Shown: in pieces, positions 9,328 to 17,714 of the stretch | Layout: every line of letters begins with the position of its first letter | Numbering within the stretch: the stretch's first letter is position 1 | Assembly: GCA_002862805.1 (NCBI GenBank) | Contig: PKEA01000066.1 | Location: 1-38,845 of the forward strand | Reading direction: 5' to 3' | Length of the DNA: 38,845 bases | From: Flavobacteriaceae bacterium | Lineage (GTDB): Bacteria; Bacteroidota; Bacteroidia; Flavobacteriales; Flavobacteriaceae | Made by a program: the position numbers and the translations under genes | The notes under the pieces: generated by a model | The model's database searches: none | What the model was told of the DNA's origin: nothing | What the model saw: only the letters and a program-made list of their open reading frames with translations

Positions 9328-9755
9328 TGTCAGAGAAAAAATCAAAATACGACAAAGCTTATTTGAGAATTGCTAAAGAATGGGGACAGTTGTCTTATTG
9401 TAAAAGAAAACAAGTTGGAGCCATTATTGTAAAAGACAGAATGATTATTTCTGATGGTTACAATGGAACACCTTCTGGATTTGAAAATTGCTGTGAAGAT
9501 GAAGACAATCTTACAAAATGGTATGTTTTACATGCAGAAGCAAATGCGATTTCAAAAGTTGCACGTTCTACACAATCATGTGAAAACGCTACGTTATATA
9601 TTACTCTTTCTCCTTGTAAAGATTGTAGTAAGTTAATCCATCAATCCGGAATAAAAAGAGTCGTTTATCACGAAGAATATAAAGATACTTCAGGTGTAGA
9701 TTTTTTAAGAAAAGCAGGAGTAGAAGTAGAATTGTTTCCAGACTTAAGTAAATAA
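9327..9755 (+). CDS. comEB: dCMP/cytidine deaminase family protein
   Basis: A zinc-dependent deaminase of 142 residues, expected to convert dCMP to dUMP and so feed dTMP synthesis. The zinc site is complete: HAEANAI with H69 and catalytic E71, then PCKDCS with C97 and C100. An upstream segment YNGTPSGFENCCEDED (45-60) is typical for ComEB-like dCMP deaminases. I chose the ATG at 9327, which overlaps the preceding stop codon, rather than a TTG four codons earlier. The S41 protease gene starts six bases after its stop, so the three genes form one operon. The neighbouring protease and membrane protein do not suggest a shared pathway; the arrangement is common in flavobacteria as far as I recall. 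The product name is well supported, the symbol less so. Confidence 0.9.
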   Translation: MSEKKSKYDKAYLRIAKEWGQLSYCKRKQVGAIIVKDRMIISDGYNGTPSGFENCCEDEDNLTKWYVLHAEANAISKVARSTQSCENATLYITLSPCKDCSKLIHQSGIKRVVYHEEYKDTSGVDFLRKAGVEVELFPDLSK

Positions 9756-9761
9756 TTACAC

Positions 9762-11330
9762 ATGAAAGTTAATAAGATTTATTTTCCCATCATAATTGCA
9801 ATGGCAGTTGCTTTTGGATTGCTTTTGGGTAATAACTTGAATAATTCTCCTGAACTTTCTGGTAAAAACACATATAAACATAAGCTTAATAAACTAATAG
9901 ATTTTATCGAAAGAGAATATGTTGATGAAATCAATACTGATTCTATAGTAGATTTAACCGTAAATGGAATTCTTGAAAATTTAGACCCACATTCAGTTTA
10001 TATTGCTAAAAACGAACTTCAATTTGTAAACGAAAGCATGAAAGGTGACTTCGTAGGGATTGGAGTAAATTTTTATATGTATAAAGATTCATTAGCTGTT
10101 ATTAAACCAATACCTAATGGTCCTTCAGAAAAAGCAGGAATTTTAGCGGGTGACCGAATTTTATTTGCAGGTAAAACGCAATTGTTCGATAAAAATATTA
10201 CAAACGATACTTTATTAGCTAAGTTAAAAGGGCAAGAGAATTCAAAAATTGAACTTTTAGTTTATAGAAAATCAGTCAATAAAAAATTTAAATTTACTGT
10301 AACTAGGGGAGTTGTTCCAATAAAAAGCGTTGATGTAGCCTTAATGGTTAATAACAAGAAAGGTTACATTAAAATAAACCGATTTGCAGAAACTACTTAT
10401 ACCGAATTCCATAAAGCACTTTTAGATTTGAAAAAACAAGGCATGAATGAATTAATTATCGATTTAAGAGATAACGGAGGCGGTTATTTAGAAATTGCCA
10501 ATCAAATTGCTGATGAAATTTTAAAAGAAAATGTATTAATAGTTAAAACGAAAAATAAAAAAGGTAATATAGACAAAACATTAGCAACTAATAAAGGAGA
10601 TTTTGAAAACGGAAAAGTCTATATTCTAATTAATGAAAATAGCGCTTCAGCAAGTGAAATTTTAGCAGGTGCGGTTCAAGATAACGATAGAGGAACAATT
10701 GTAGGTAGAAGATCTTTTGGAAAAGGATTGGTGCAAAGAGAAATGCCTTTAGGAGATGGATCTGCTGTTAGATTAACGGTTGCAAGATATTACACGCCTT
10801 CTGGTCGTTCTATACAAAAACCTTATGCAGACAAAGGAGCGCAATATTTTAATGAGTTTGAAAAGCGTTTTGAAAGCGGAGAATTATATGAAGCAGACAC
10901 AATTAAGGTAGCCGACAGTTTAAAGTTTAAAACCAAAAAAGGAAGAATCGTTTACGGCGGAGGCGGAATATCTCCTGATATTTTTGTGCCTTTTCAAGCT
11001 AAAAACATGGATGATGTTACTCTCATGATAATGCAATCTGGATTGTTAAGTTATTATGTTTTTGAACAAATAGACAATGATAGAAACTTTTTTAATAAAT
11101 TAACAAAAGAACAATTAAGAGAAGAGTTACTGAATAATGAAAAGTATTTATCAGGTTTTAAAAAATACGTTGCACAAAGTGGATTTATTTTAAACTTTTC
11201 TTCTGAAAAAGAAAAAGTAAATAATTATTTATTCGCCGAATTTGTCAAACAACTGTTTGATGAAAAGGAGTATTACCAAATCATTTTAAATGAAGATGAA
11301 ATGGTAAAGAAGGTGTTGGAAATTAAATAA
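9762..11330 (+). CDS. S41-family C-terminal processing peptidase
   Basis: A 522-residue periplasmic or membrane-anchored serine protease of the CtpA/Tsp group. Residues 7-22 form an uncleaved or signal-type hydrophobic segment. A PDZ domain covers about 88-180 (FVGIGVNFYM, NGPSEKAGILAGDRIL). The S41 domain follows, with LIIDLRDNGGGYLEIA (231-246), the nucleophile motif NENSASASE (291-299) and the general base lysine in SFGKGLVQ (K321). The extension after about 395 is typical of Bacteroidota members. The enzymes trim exported proteins or peptidoglycan hydrolase partners from their C-termini; the substrate here is unknown. Last gene of the operon beginning at 8734, six bases behind the deaminase, and only two bases from the convergent stop of the FAD protein gene; no hairpin separates them. 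Confidence 0.93.
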   Translation: MKVNKIYFPIIIAMAVAFGLLLGNNLNNSPELSGKNTYKHKLNKLIDFIEREYVDEINTDSIVDLTVNGILENLDPHSVYIAKNELQFVNESMKGDFVGIGVNFYMYKDSLAVIKPIPNGPSEKAGILAGDRILFAGKTQLFDKNITNDTLLAKLKGQENSKIELLVYRKSVNKKFKFTVTRGVVPIKSVDVALMVNNKKGYIKINRFAETTYTEFHKALLDLKKQGMNELIIDLRDNGGGYLEIANQIADEILKENVLIVKTKNKKGNIDKTLATNKGDFENGKVYILINENSASASEILAGAVQDNDRGTIVGRRSFGKGLVQREMPLGDGSAVRLTVARYYTPSGRSIQKPYADKGAQYFNEFEKRFESGELYEADTIKVADSLKFKTKKGRIVYGGGGISPDIFVPFQAKNMDDVTLMIMQSGLLSYYVFEQIDNDRNFFNKLTKEQLREELLNNEKYLSGFKKYVAQSGFILNFSSEKEKVNNYLFAEFVKQLFDEKEYYQIILNEDEMVKKVLEIK

Positions 11331-11332
11331 CT

Positions 11333-11941
11333 TTATTTATTCACAGCTTCATGAACCATAGTTTGTTTTCCTTCATTCCATAACGTTAATACATCTGTAG
11401 CTACACTTGCGCCACTTCCTGATGCAATAGCAAGTTGGCTTCTATGTCCGGCTAAAACACCAATTACATAAATACCTTCTTCAACAAAATGATCTTCATT
11501 TTTAAGCTGAATTCTGTTTTTTTCTAGCGGAAGTTTTTTATGAGGAATAACGTAGTTCTCTAAGCCTTCAATGGTAAACGGATTACCAGCTCCAATACCT
11601 ATAATAACAATTTTTGAAGTGTATTTATTTTTATTGGTTTCAACTAAAAAACCTTTAGTTTGTTTTTCAATTTTTAAAACCTTTTCATCTTCAATTTGCA
11701 CAACATGAGGATACAATTCTTTTAATTGCTCAGTAGTTTCAGTAAGTAGTTCTGATCCTAATTTGCCTTTTGGAATGCCATATGCGTTATTAAAAACGGC
11801 ATTTTGTAAAGAAGATGCCTTTTGATGTACAATAACTCCAATTTTTTTATTTTCGGCAAAAGGTTTTTTATGAGCCGAACCTAATACAAGTGCACATGAA
11901 ACTGAAGAAACACCTCCTCCAATAATTAAAGCATCGAACAT
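11333..11941 (-). CDS. Minimal FAD-binding oxidoreductase-like protein
   Basis: A 202-residue protein with a Rossmann FAD motif at the N-terminus (ALIIGGGVSSVSCALVL, GGG at 8-10), a central strand KIVIIGIGAGNPFTIEGL typical of the FAD domain of thioredoxin-reductase-like proteins, and a C-terminal GIYVIGVLAGHRSQLAIASG that lines up with their FAD-closing block. Between these two parts true thioredoxin reductases carry a NADPH domain with a CxxC pair of about 120 residues; here it is absent. The aspartate of the usual GD pair near the C-terminus is also replaced (IGVLAG). So it may bind FAD but should not act as a thioredoxin reductase. It is the last gene of a minus-strand group after MarC and a small membrane peptide, four bases from the latter. 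Its electron donor and role are unknown. Confidence 0.7.
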   Translation of the reverse strand: MFDALIIGGGVSSVSCALVLGSAHKKPFAENKKIGVIVHQKASSLQNAVFNNAYGIPKGKLGSELLTETTEQLKELYPHVVQIEDEKVLKIEKQTKGFLVETNKNKYTSKIVIIGIGAGNPFTIEGLENYVIPHKKLPLEKNRIQLKNEDHFVEEGIYVIGVLAGHRSQLAIASGSGASVATDVLTLWNEGKQTMVHEAVNK

Positions 11942-11944
11942 AAA

Positions 11945-12145
11945 TTACAAGTTTTTTGTTTTTTCTTCAATAGTTTTTGACATTTTTAAAATGACAATTA
12001 AAATAACTGCACATAATGTAGCAACAATTCCAATTAGGGCAACTGAAGAATTTCCTTCAAAAGGATTTTTTGGATCAATCTGAGTAATGTTTAAACCAAT
12101 TAGTAATATGGCTAAGACAATAACGATGTATGTAAATATTTTCAT
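11945..12145 (-). CDS. Small two-helix membrane protein, function unknown
   Basis: A 66-residue peptide with two hydrophobic segments (about 3-22 and 34-54), a short polar loop DPKNPFEGNSS between them and a charged tail KMSKTIEEKTKNL. It sits 20 bases after marC and three bases before the FAD protein on the same strand, so a single transcript is likely. I do not recognise a family. The close spacing and clean ATG make it a genuine gene rather than a chance frame. Confidence 0.65.
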   Translation of the reverse strand: MKIFTYIVIVLAILLIGLNITQIDPKNPFEGNSSVALIGIVATLCAVILIVILKMSKTIEEKTKNL

Positions 12146-12165
12146 TTTAATCTAAATTTAGTTTT

Positions 12166-12738
12166 TTAAATAAACAAACCTTTTACGTTTGCTGCAAAAA
12201 GCTTAACTGATATAGCAAGCAATATTACGCCAAATATTTTACGTATTATGCCTAATCCGTTAACGCCCAATATTTTTTCAATTTTACCAGACAATTTTAA
12301 AACAGCATAAACCACAATTACGTTAATTATTATGGCAATAATAATATTTATTTTGTCGTATTCTGCTCTTAAAGAAAGCAATGTAGTCATGGTTCCAGCC
12401 CCAGCAATCAAAGGAAAAGCAATGGGAACAATTGAAGCAGTTGTAGGATTGTCTTCTCGGTAAAGTCGAATTCCTAAAATCATTTCTAGTGCTAAAAAGA
12501 ATAATACAAACGAACCCGCAACGGCAAATGAATTAGCGTCAATGCCAATTAATTTTAAAATTTCTTCTCCTACAAATAAGAACGCAATCATAATTATTGC
12601 TGCAACAATTGTAGCTTTTTCAGACTGAATATGGCCAATTTTACTGCGTAAATCAACAATAATAGGAATGCTTCCTACAATATCAATAACAGCGAATAGA
12701 ATCATACTTATGGTAAAAATCTCTTTCCAGTCAAACAT
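12166..12738 (-). CDS. MarC-family integral membrane protein
   Basis: A 190-residue inner-membrane protein with about six transmembrane helices. The N-terminal FAVIDIVGSIPIIVDL (16-31) and the IAFPLIAGAGTMTTLLSL block (near 107-124) are signatures of the MarC/UPF0056 family (YchE, YhgN relatives). Despite the family name, multiple antibiotic resistance has not held up for MarC, and the transported substrate is unknown. It heads a minus-strand group with the two-helix peptide and the FAD protein, and a consensus -7 box lies 18 bases upstream of its ATG. Confidence 0.9.
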   Translation of the reverse strand: MFDWKEIFTISMILFAVIDIVGSIPIIVDLRSKIGHIQSEKATIVAAIIMIAFLFVGEEILKLIGIDANSFAVAGSFVLFFLALEMILGIRLYREDNPTTASIVPIAFPLIAGAGTMTTLLSLRAEYDKINIIIAIIINVIVVYAVLKLSGKIEKILGVNGLGIIRKIFGVILLAISVKLFAANVKGLFI

Positions 12739-12755
12739 CTTACATTTATTTTTTG

Positions 12756-12763
12756 CAAATATA
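12756..12763 (-). promoter_or_regulatory. Candidate -7 box for marC
   Basis: Minus-strand TATATTTG, an exact TAnnTTTG match, 17 bases between its last base and the marC ATG at 12738. No clear -33 TTG. Confidence 0.5.
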
Positions 12764-12864
12764 AATATAAGTAATGAATGCTAAATTCATTTTAACGATA
12801 CTTTATTAATTAGAAATACAATCAAAATCTTTATTCAACAATCTTCAATCAAAAATCAAATAGC

Positions 12865-12872
12865 TATCTTTG
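12865..12872 (+). promoter_or_regulatory. Candidate -7 box for the DUF3109 gene
   Basis: TATCTTTG fits TAnnTTTG exactly and ends 18 bases before the ATG at 12891. The upstream sequence is A+T rich without a clear TTG. Confidence 0.5.
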
Positions 12873-12890
12873 TGAACTAATTATTTTAAG

Positions 12891-13457
12891 ATGTTTCAGT
12901 TAAATAAAACCATTATTTCCGAAGAGATTCTAGAAAAAGAATTCGTTTGTAATTTATCTGCTTGTAAAGGAGCGTGTTGTGTGGACGGAGATGCTGGTGC
13001 ACCTTTAGACGAAGCAGAGACTAAAATATTAGCAGAAATTTATCCAAAAGTAAAGCCATTCCTTCGTCCTGAAGGAATTGCAGCAATCGAAGAACAAGGA
13101 ACACATACTGTTTCTGATTTTGGTGAGCTTGAAACCACTTTAATTGACGGTAAAGACTGTGCGTATGTAATTTTTGACAAAGACACTGCGCTTTGCGGAA
13201 TAGAACAAGCGTATAACGAAGGTATTGTTGATTGGAAAAAACCAGTTTCTTGTCACTTATACCCTATTCGTGTAAAAGAATACTCTGATTTTTCTGCGGT
13301 TAATTATCACAAATGGCATATTTGTTCTGATGCTTGCGAATTAGGAAAAGAACTTGGTGTTCCTATCTATAAATTTGTAAAAGAAGCACTAGTTAGAAAA
13401 TTTGGAGAAGAATGGTATTCTGAATTAGAAAAAATTGCCGAAGATTTAAAAAAGTAA
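12891..13457 (+). CDS. DUF3109-family cysteine-cluster protein
   Basis: A 188-residue cytoplasmic protein recognisable as DUF3109 by its cysteine pattern: VCNLSACKGACCVDGDAGAPL (about 19-39), KDCAYVIFDKDTALCG, SCHLYPIRV and HICSDACELG. The spaced cysteines suggest a bound zinc ion or iron-sulfur cluster, as in the related YkgJ-type proteins; this is inference from the pattern. The family is widespread in Bacteroidota and has no assigned reaction. It is transcribed from its own TAnnTTTG box and is followed by a candidate hairpin at 13477-13522 before nrdB. Codon use and composition match the neighbours. Confidence 0.9.
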   Translation: MFQLNKTIISEEILEKEFVCNLSACKGACCVDGDAGAPLDEAETKILAEIYPKVKPFLRPEGIAAIEEQGTHTVSDFGELETTLIDGKDCAYVIFDKDTALCGIEQAYNEGIVDWKKPVSCHLYPIRVKEYSDFSAVNYHKWHICSDACELGKELGVPIYKFVKEALVRKFGEEWYSELEKIAEDLKK

Positions 13458-13476
13458 CCCCTTTTGCGTATTCTGT

Positions 13477-13522
13477 AAAACACTCTTTAACAGTAGGTTT
13501 AATCGCTGATAAGAGTGGTTTT
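13477..13522 (+). terminator. Imperfect hairpin after the DUF3109 gene
   Basis: CACTCTT (13481-13487) pairs with AAGAGTG (13511-13517), extended by AAAA with TTTT across one bulged G. The loop is 23 bases and a T-rich tract follows near 13529-13540. It could terminate the upstream gene, but the long loop makes this uncertain. Confidence 0.4.
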
Positions 13523-13547
13523 CCTCTGTTTTTTATTTTATTTAAAT

Positions 13548-13631
13548 AGTTGATAATCAATAAATTAAATCCTTCACAAGGAGTAGGAATTTTTTTACTC
13601 GTTGTTAAAAACTTGGCTTAATTGTGAATAA
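13548..13631 (+). promoter_or_regulatory. DnaA-box-like sites upstream of nrdB
   Basis: TGTGAATAA at 13623-13631 is an exact match to TGTGNATAA, the complement of the DnaA box TTATNCACA. Two same-oriented sites with two mismatches lie at 13603-13611 (TGTTAAAAA) and 13548-13556 (AGTTGATAA); the first two are 20 bp apart, about two helical turns. DnaA is known to control nrdAB in Escherichia coli, so a similar control here is plausible, but binding is not shown. Confidence 0.4.
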
Positions 13632-13725
13632 GTTTGACTTTCATTTCTCGTTTCAAATGACAAACTTTGTAAACCCCATTAGAAGTAAATATTATTCTTT
13701 TTAAAACAATAAAAATCAAGTAACT

Positions 13726-14703
13726 ATGTCAGTAGTCGAACCAATATTACAAGAAAATAAAGACCGTTTTGTTATTTTTCCAATTAAACACCATGATATA
13801 TGGGAATGGTATAAGAAAATGGAAGCTAGTTTTTGGACTGCTGAAGAGATTGATTTACACCAAGACATTTCAGACTGGAATAATAAATTAAGCGATGATG
13901 AAAAATATTTCATCAAACATATTTTGGCATTTTTCGCAGCTTCTGACGGAATCGTAAATGAAAATTTAGCAGAAAATTTCGTAAACGAAGTGCAATATGC
14001 TGAAGCGAAATTCTTTTATGGATTTCAAATCATGATGGAAAACATTCACAGTGAAACCTATTCTCTTTTAATTGATACTTATGTTAAAGATGAGATTGAA
14101 AAAGATAAATTGTTTCACGCTCTTGAAGTTTTTCCTGCAATTAAGAAAAAAGCAGATTGGGCTTTAAAATGGATTGAATCTGATTCGTTTGCAGAACGAT
14201 TAATTGCTTTTGCAGCGGTTGAAGGAATTTTCTTTTCTGGAGCATTTTGTTCTATCTTCTGGTTAAAAAAACGTGGGTTAATGCCAGGATTAACTTTTTC
14301 GAACGAATTAATTTCTCGTGATGAAGGTGTGCATTGTGATTTCGCCGTGCATTTACATAATCATCACTTGGTAAATAAAGTGCCAAAAGCAAGAATTAGA
14401 GAAATTATTATAGATGCTTTAACTATCGAAAGAGAATTCATTACAGAGTCGCTTCCAGTAAGTTTAATAGGTATGAATGCAACTTTAATGACGCAATACT
14501 TAGAATTTGTAACGGATAGATTATTGGTAGAATTAGGTTGTGAAAGAGAATATAACTCTTCAAACCCATTCGATTTTATGGATATGATTTCATTACAAGG
14601 GAAAACTAATTTCTTTGAAAAACGTGTTGCTGAATATCAAAAAGCAGGTGTAATGAACACCGATTCAGAATCTGGAAAAATAAGCTTTGATGCAGACTTT
14701 TAA
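13726..14703 (+). CDS. nrdB: Class I ribonucleotide reductase, small (R2) subunit
   Basis: The R2 subunit houses the di-iron tyrosyl radical used by NrdA to reduce ribonucleoside diphosphates. All ligands of the eukaryote-like R2 branch can be placed: D74 (AASDG), E105 and H108 (MENIHSE), the radical tyrosine Y112 ([10 protein letters not shown]), E166 (AVEGIFFSG), E200 and H203 (SRDEGVHCD). The presence of the tyrosine argues for class Ia rather than the tyrosine-free class Ic. At 325 residues it lacks the long N-terminal tail of eukaryotic R2. The C-terminal tail, ending [13 protein letters not shown], should dock on NrdA. It precedes nrdA by 57 bases in the order B-A, and the 268-base region upstream carries DnaA-like boxes. 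Confidence 0.97.
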   Translation: MSVVEPILQENKDRFVIFPIKHHDIWEWYKKMEASFWTAEEIDLHQDISDWNNKLSDDEKYFIKHILAFFAASDGIVNENLAENFVNEVQYAEAKFFYGFQIMMENIHSETYSLLIDTYVKDEIEKDKLFHALEVFPAIKKKADWALKWIESDSFAERLIAFAAVEGIFFSGAFCSIFWLKKRGLMPGLTFSNELISRDEGVHCDFAVHLHNHHLVNKVPKARIREIIIDALTIEREFITESLPVSLIGMNATLMTQYLEFVTDRLLVELGCEREYNSSNPFDFMDMISLQGKTNFFEKRVAEYQKAGVMNTDSESGKISFDADF

Positions 14704-14760
14704 TAAGTAAGCAATCAAAAGAATACAAAATAAATAAAACAAACTAAAAGCAAAAGTCAT

Positions 14761-17157
14761 ATGAATGTAGTAAAAAGAGATGGTAGAAGAGAACCTGTAA
14801 TGTTTGATAAAATTACAGATAGAATTAGATTTTTATGCTACGAGTTAAACGAGTTAGTCGACCCGGTTAAGGTTGCTATGCGTGTAATTGAAGGTTTGTA
14901 TGACGGCGTAAGTACTTCAGAGTTAGATAACTTAGCTGCCGAAACGGCCGCATCTATGACTATTACGCATCCTGATTATGCTCAGTTAGCAGCGCGTATT
15001 GCTGTTTCTAATTTACATAAAAACACTACTAAATCATTCTCTGAAACAATGACAGAGATGTATCATTATGTGAATCCTCGTACAGGTAAAAAAGCACCTT
15101 TACTTTCAGAGGAAGTATATAATGTAATTATGGAAAATGCTGAAAAGTTAGATTCTACAATTATCTATAATCGCGATTTTAATTACGATTATTTCGGATT
15201 CAAAACTTTAGAGCGTTCATATCTTTTAAAAATAAACGGACAAATTGTTGAGCGCCCGCAACACATGTTAATGCGTGTTTCTATTGGTATTCATTTAAAC
15301 GATATTGAATCAGCTATTGAAACGTATGAATTAATGTCGAAGAAATTCTTCACGCATGCAACACCTACTTTATTTAACGCAGGAACACCAAAACCGCAAA
15401 TGTCATCTTGTTTCTTGTTAACAATGAAAGATGATAGTATTGATGGTATTTACGATACATTAAAACAAACAGCAAAAATTTCACAATCTGCCGGAGGAAT
15501 TGGTTTAGCAATTCATAATGTAAGAGCAACAGGTTCATACATTCGTGGAACAAACGGAACTTCAAACGGAATTGTACCTATGTTACGTGTATTTAACGAT
15601 ACGGCTCGTTACGTAGATCAAGGTGGTGGAAAACGTAAAGGTAGTTTTGCTATTTACATTGAGCCTTGGCATGCAGATATTTTCGACTTCTTAGATTTAA
15701 AGAAAAATCACGGAAAAGAAGAAATGCGTGCTCGTGATTTATTCTTCGCAATGTGGATGTGTGATTTATTCATGAAGCGTGTTGAAGAAGATTCAACATG
15801 GACGTTAATGTGTCCAAACGAATGTCCAGGTTTAGATAATGTGTACGGAGATGAGTTTGAAGCATTGTACATTTCATATGAACAAGCTGGAAAAGGTAGA
15901 AAAACCATTAAGGCTCGTGAATTATGGGAAAAAATTCTTGAATCTCAAATTGAGACAGGAACTCCATATATGTTGTATAAAGATGCTGCAAACAGAAAAT
16001 CAAATCAAAAGAATTTAGGTACAATTCGTTCATCTAACTTATGTACTGAAATTTTAGAATATACATCACCAGATGAGGTTGCAGTATGTAACTTGGCTTC
16101 TATTTCATTGCCAATGTTTGTAGAAGATGGTAAATTCAATCACCAATTCTTATTTGATGTTACCAAAAGAATTACGCGTAACTTAAACAGAGTAATTGAT
16201 AGAAATTATTATCCAGTAATTGAAGCAGAGAATTCAAACATGCGTCACCGTCCTATTGGATTAGGAGTACAAGGTTTAGCAGATGCTTTTATTTTACTAA
16301 GATTGCCATTTACAAGTGATGAAGCTAAGAAATTAAACGAAGAAATTTTCGAAACAATTTACTTTGCAGCAGTTACAGCTTCAATGGAATTAGCAAAAGA
16401 AGAAGGACCATATTCAACGTTTGAAGGTTCACCAATTTCTAAAGGAGAATTCCAATACAATCTTTGGAACATAAAAGACGAAGATTTATCAGGAAGATGG
16501 GATTGGAAAGCATTAAGAACTGAAGTAATGGCAAACGGAGTGCGTAACTCATTATTATTAGCGCCAATGCCAACTGCTTCAACTTCTCAAATTTTAGGAA
16601 ATAACGAAGCATTCGAACCGTATACTTCAAATATTTATACACGTAGAGTATTGTCTGGAGAATTCATTGTTGTAAACAAACATTTATTATACGATTTAGT
16701 AGAACTTGGTTTATGGAATGAAAATCTTAAGCAAGAAATCATGCGTAATAACGGTTCTATTCAAAATATTGATATCATTCCTCAAGACATTAAAGAATTG
16801 TATAAAACAGTTTGGGAATTGAGTATGAAAGACATTATCGACATGTCTCGTCAAAGAGGTTATTTTATTGATCAATCGCAATCGTTAAACTTGTTTATGG
16901 AAGGTGCTACAATGGCAAAATTAACTTCTATGCATTTTTATGCTTGGAAAAGCGGTCTAAAAACAGGAATGTACTACTTAAGAACAAAAGCTGCGGTTGA
17001 TGCTATTAAGTTTACTTTAAATAACGATAAAAAAGCGGAACCAATTGCCGTTGCAGTAGAAACTGAAAATGCAGCAATGACAGAAGATGAGTTCAAAGCA
17101 ATGTTAGCTCGCGCTAAAGATGCAGGACCAGAAGACTGTGAAATGTGTGGTTCTTAA
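14761..17157 (+). CDS. nrdA: Class I ribonucleotide reductase, large (R1) subunit
   Basis: Catalytic subunit of ribonucleoside-diphosphate reductase, 798 residues. An N-terminal ATP-cone (about 1-90, beginning [16 protein letters not shown]) provides overall activity control by ATP/dATP. The active-site cysteines are C217 (SSCFLL), the thiyl radical cysteine C428 with E430 (SNLCTEI) and C443 (AVCNLASI). The radical-transfer tyrosine pair appears in [10 protein letters not shown], and the C-terminal redox pair C793-E-M-C796 sits two residues from the end, as needed for re-reduction by thioredoxin or glutaredoxin. The gene follows nrdB on one transcript. A structured 200-base stretch and a terminator lie behind it. 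Confidence 0.97.
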   Translation: MNVVKRDGRREPVMFDKITDRIRFLCYELNELVDPVKVAMRVIEGLYDGVSTSELDNLAAETAASMTITHPDYAQLAARIAVSNLHKNTTKSFSETMTEMYHYVNPRTGKKAPLLSEEVYNVIMENAEKLDSTIIYNRDFNYDYFGFKTLERSYLLKINGQIVERPQHMLMRVSIGIHLNDIESAIETYELMSKKFFTHATPTLFNAGTPKPQMSSCFLLTMKDDSIDGIYDTLKQTAKISQSAGGIGLAIHNVRATGSYIRGTNGTSNGIVPMLRVFNDTARYVDQGGGKRKGSFAIYIEPWHADIFDFLDLKKNHGKEEMRARDLFFAMWMCDLFMKRVEEDSTWTLMCPNECPGLDNVYGDEFEALYISYEQAGKGRKTIKARELWEKILESQIETGTPYMLYKDAANRKSNQKNLGTIRSSNLCTEILEYTSPDEVAVCNLASISLPMFVEDGKFNHQFLFDVTKRITRNLNRVIDRNYYPVIEAENSNMRHRPIGLGVQGLADAFILLRLPFTSDEAKKLNEEIFETIYFAAVTASMELAKEEGPYSTFEGSPISKGEFQYNLWNIKDEDLSGRWDWKALRTEVMANGVRNSLLLAPMPTASTSQILGNNEAFEPYTSNIYTRRVLSGEFIVVNKHLLYDLVELGLWNENLKQEIMRNNGSIQNIDIIPQDIKELYKTVWELSMKDIIDMSRQRGYFIDQSQSLNLFMEGATMAKLTSMHFYAWKSGLKTGMYYLRTKAAVDAIKFTLNNDKKAEPIAVAVETENAAMTEDEFKAMLARAKDAGPEDCEMCGS

Positions 17158-17185
17158 AATTATAAAATATATTATTTGTTTGCTA

Positions 17186-17227
17186 ACTGAAGAACTTATT
17201 ATGAAACCCTACTGTGGGGACTTCAGT
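17186..17227 (+). other. Structured segment behind nrdA
   Basis: ACTGAAG (17186-17192) and CTTCAGT (17221-17227) form a 7-bp stem, with a smaller CCC/GGG stem nested inside (17207-17209 with 17217-17219). There is no T-run after it, so it is not a classical terminator. It could be a 3' UTR element of nrdA mRNA, part of a small RNA, or chance. Confidence 0.3.
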
Positions 17228-17256
17228 AAACAATAGTAACTTATAAATCTCCGAAA

Positions 17257-17346
17257 ATGGCGAAATATAAGAAATGGTGGCAAAATACCAAATTACTTAC
17301 TACATTGATAAAGGCAATCGTAGAAGTTACAAAACTAATATTATAG
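17257..17346 (+). CDS. Possible 29-residue small protein behind nrdA
   Basis: An ATG-started frame of 29 codons, ending TAG just before the terminator at 17355. The peptide starts with a basic, aromatic part (MAKYKKWWQNTK) and continues with a hydrophobic helix-like part (LLTTLIKAIVEVTKLIL). This charge pattern is like a small membrane-associated peptide and resembles in style the tiny 'smalltalk'-type proteins of Bacteroidota, though I cannot claim homology. No promoter is visible, so it would be expressed from nrdBA readthrough or from an unseen start. Chance is a real alternative at this length. Confidence 0.3.
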   Translation: MAKYKKWWQNTKLLTTLIKAIVEVTKLIL

Positions 17347-17354
17347 TTTTAATT

Positions 17355-17383
17355 AAAAGTGTCAGTTTGTTTCTGACACTTTT
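17355..17383 (+). terminator. Terminator of the nrdBA unit
   Basis: An 11-bp perfect stem, AAAAGTGTCAG with CTGACACTTTT, around a 7-base loop, followed by TCTTTTATA. It lies between the small ORF and the promoter of the next gene. Confidence 0.88.
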
Positions 17384-17413
17384 TCTTTTATATAAAAATT
17401 GCATTTCAATTCG

Positions 17414-17421
17414 TACATTTG
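17414..17421 (+). promoter_or_regulatory. Candidate -7 box for the 74-residue protein and dgt
   Basis: TACATTTG matches TAnnTTTG exactly, 20 bases before the ATG at 17442 and directly behind the nrdBA terminator. No TTG at normal distance. Confidence 0.5.
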
Positions 17422-17441
17422 AAAAATAAAATAAAAAAGAC

Positions 17442-17666
17442 ATGTCAAAAGAAAAAAAAGGAGTTCATACAGGAATTATTGAGAAAGATGCAGATGGGAA
17501 TTTCTTCTGTGGTCCTTATTTATTAGATTACAAACAAGTAGTAGCTGGTTTTAAAATTGGTGATGAGGTAAACATCAAGTCAATAATTGAAAACCCAAGC
17601 GATATCAGTTACGATAAATACCCAAAAAAATCAAAAGTATTCTTTTTAGCAAACGATAAAGAGTAA
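17442..17666 (+). CDS. Small hypothetical protein (74 aa)
   Basis: I do not recognise this protein. It is short, soluble, lysine-rich and starts MSKEKKGVHTGIIEKDADGNFFCGPYLLDY; the rest (GFKIGDEVNIKSII, YPKKSKVFFLANDKE) looks like a small beta-barrel, with a GDEV turn as in OB- or SH3-like folds. The gene has a good -7 box at 17414 and a clean ATG, and it precedes dgt by 48 bases on the same strand, so co-transcription is likely. Composition is like the neighbours. A link to dNTP control is suggested only by position between nrdA and dgt. Confidence 0.65.
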   Translation: MSKEKKGVHTGIIEKDADGNFFCGPYLLDYKQVVAGFKIGDEVNIKSIIENPSDISYDKYPKKSKVFFLANDKE

Positions 17667-17714
17667 TTTTTAATTCTGAAATTAAAAATCGTTAATCAAA
17701 AATCTTAAATCATT

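Noticed and set aside
8734..11330. Urease or hydrogenase cluster around the HupE-like gene
   Set aside because: Neighbours are a deaminase and a protease; no structural or accessory urease/hydrogenase genes occur in the window.
13458..13725. Riboswitch or NrdR boxes upstream of nrdB
   Set aside because: No cobalamin-type core and no ACACWATATMTWGTGT-like pair of boxes could be found; only DnaA-like sites remain.
17257..17346. Type I toxin-antitoxin pair behind nrdA
   Set aside because: The peptide has a toxin-like charge pattern, but no antisense promoter or complementary RNA is visible.
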